NCBI GenBank assembly: GCA_946886925.1
Contig: CAMPJQ010000255.1
Location: 1-5,057 of the forward strand
DNA: 5,057 nucleotides
DNA from: an uncultured Terrimonas sp.
GTDB lineage: Bacteria > Bacteroidota > Bacteroidia > Chitinophagales > Chitinophagaceae
Reading direction: 5' to 3'
Each line of letters starts with the position of its first letter. Position 1 is the first letter of the stretch. Positions 4,728-5,057 of this stretch are shown one piece after another. The notes under the pieces are model-generated. The model saw only the letters and a list, made by a program, of their open reading frames with translations. It was not told the origin of the DNA and did not search any database. A program made the position numbers and the translations under genes.

Positions 4728-5057
4728 TTATTTATGATCTGCCGCTGCTTCCAGGTCTGAAATGATGATCTTTCTCATTTTCAGCATGGCATTCGTTACG
4801 CGGCTCACTTTGGCTGTATCTTTATCCTCAAGCAATTGCATGAGTCTTTTCGGTACAATTTGCCAGCTTACGCCAAATTTATCTTTCAACCAGCCGCACT
4901 GGCTTTCCTCACCACCATCCGCAGTTAACGCATTCCAGTATTTATCTACTTCTTCCTGGCTGCCGCAGTCTACGATAAACGAAATAGCCTCCGTAAACTT
5001 AAATATTGCACCGCCATACAGGGCTACAAATATATGGTCTTCGAGGTAAAACTCAAT
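4728..5057 (-). CDS. PhnB-like VOC family protein, 5' end outside window
   Basis: The window holds the last 109 residues, with TAA at 4728-4730; the frame is open to the right edge, so the N-terminus, probably about 50 residues, is missing. The sequence matches the PhnB-like (3-dmu-9_3-mt) branch of the vicinal oxygen chelate superfamily: FVALYGGAIFKFTEAISF, then VDCGSQEEVDKYWNAL, the hallmark CGWLKDKFGVSWQIVP, and the late block DKDTAKVSRVTNAMLKM. Homologues are often annotated as 3-demethylubiquinone-9 3-methyltransferase, which is generally considered an overreach; the true substrate is unknown. The fold is made of paired beta-alpha-beta-beta-beta units and usually works as a dimer. It precedes the SRPBCC gene on the same strand, so the two probably form an operon. 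Confidence 0.92.
   Translation of the reverse strand: MEFYLEDHIFVALYGGAIFKFTEAISFIVDCGSQEEVDKYWNALTADGGEESQCGWLKDKFGVSWQIVPKRLMQLLEDKDTAKVSRVTNAMLKMRKIIISDLEAAADHK

Noticed and set aside
4322..5049. Plus-strand frames of 70 residues (4322-4534) and 95 residues (4762-5049)
   Set aside because: They are antisense to the SRPBCC and VOC genes, whose families are clear, and show no domain.

Overview
The window looks like chromosomal DNA from a member of the Bacteroidota, most likely a Chitinophagaceae-type organism. The reasons are the gene content (surE, a small membrane gene and lpxB in a row; a LexA-like XRE/S24 regulator; an AHSA1-type SRPBCC protein beside a PhnB-like VOC protein), the general lack of Shine-Dalgarno sequences, promoter-like TTTG / TAnnTTTG boxes, and AT-rich spacers holding 7-bp tandem repeats. 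The lineage is inferred from protein style, not from a marker gene.

Positions 1-642: a control region, then a small lipoprotein gene of unknown function (195-602, +). The control region carries a perfect palindrome (90-110) with possible promoters on both sides. No complete gene was found in 1-194.

Positions 643-1446: a leftward gene for an XRE helix-turn-helix regulator with a LexA/S24 autoprotease domain. Its promoter contains a palindrome, ACTAA-N5-TTAGT, between the -33 and -7 boxes, and a nearly identical copy lies directly before the start codon. The same ACTAA-N5-TTAGT pattern forms the core of the palindrome at 90-110, which suggests a small self-controlled regulon that includes whatever is transcribed from the left end of the window.

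Positions 1447-3980: a spacer with two heptanucleotide arrays, then three rightward genes: surE (nucleotidase), a three-helix membrane protein whose GTG start overlaps the surE stop, and lpxB (lipid A disaccharide synthase). A third heptanucleotide array sits just before lpxB. The three genes probably form one transcript serving nucleotide turnover and outer-membrane lipid A synthesis.

Positions 3943-5057: three leftward genes. From the right edge these are the C-terminal two thirds of a PhnB-like VOC protein, an AHSA1/SRPBCC protein, and a 55-residue one-helix membrane protein whose 3' end overlaps the 3' end of lpxB on the opposite strand.

No CRISPR array, insertion sequence, tRNA or rRNA was seen. 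The most notable features are the shared operator of the S24 regulator, the heptad repeats, and the small antisense-overlapping gene.
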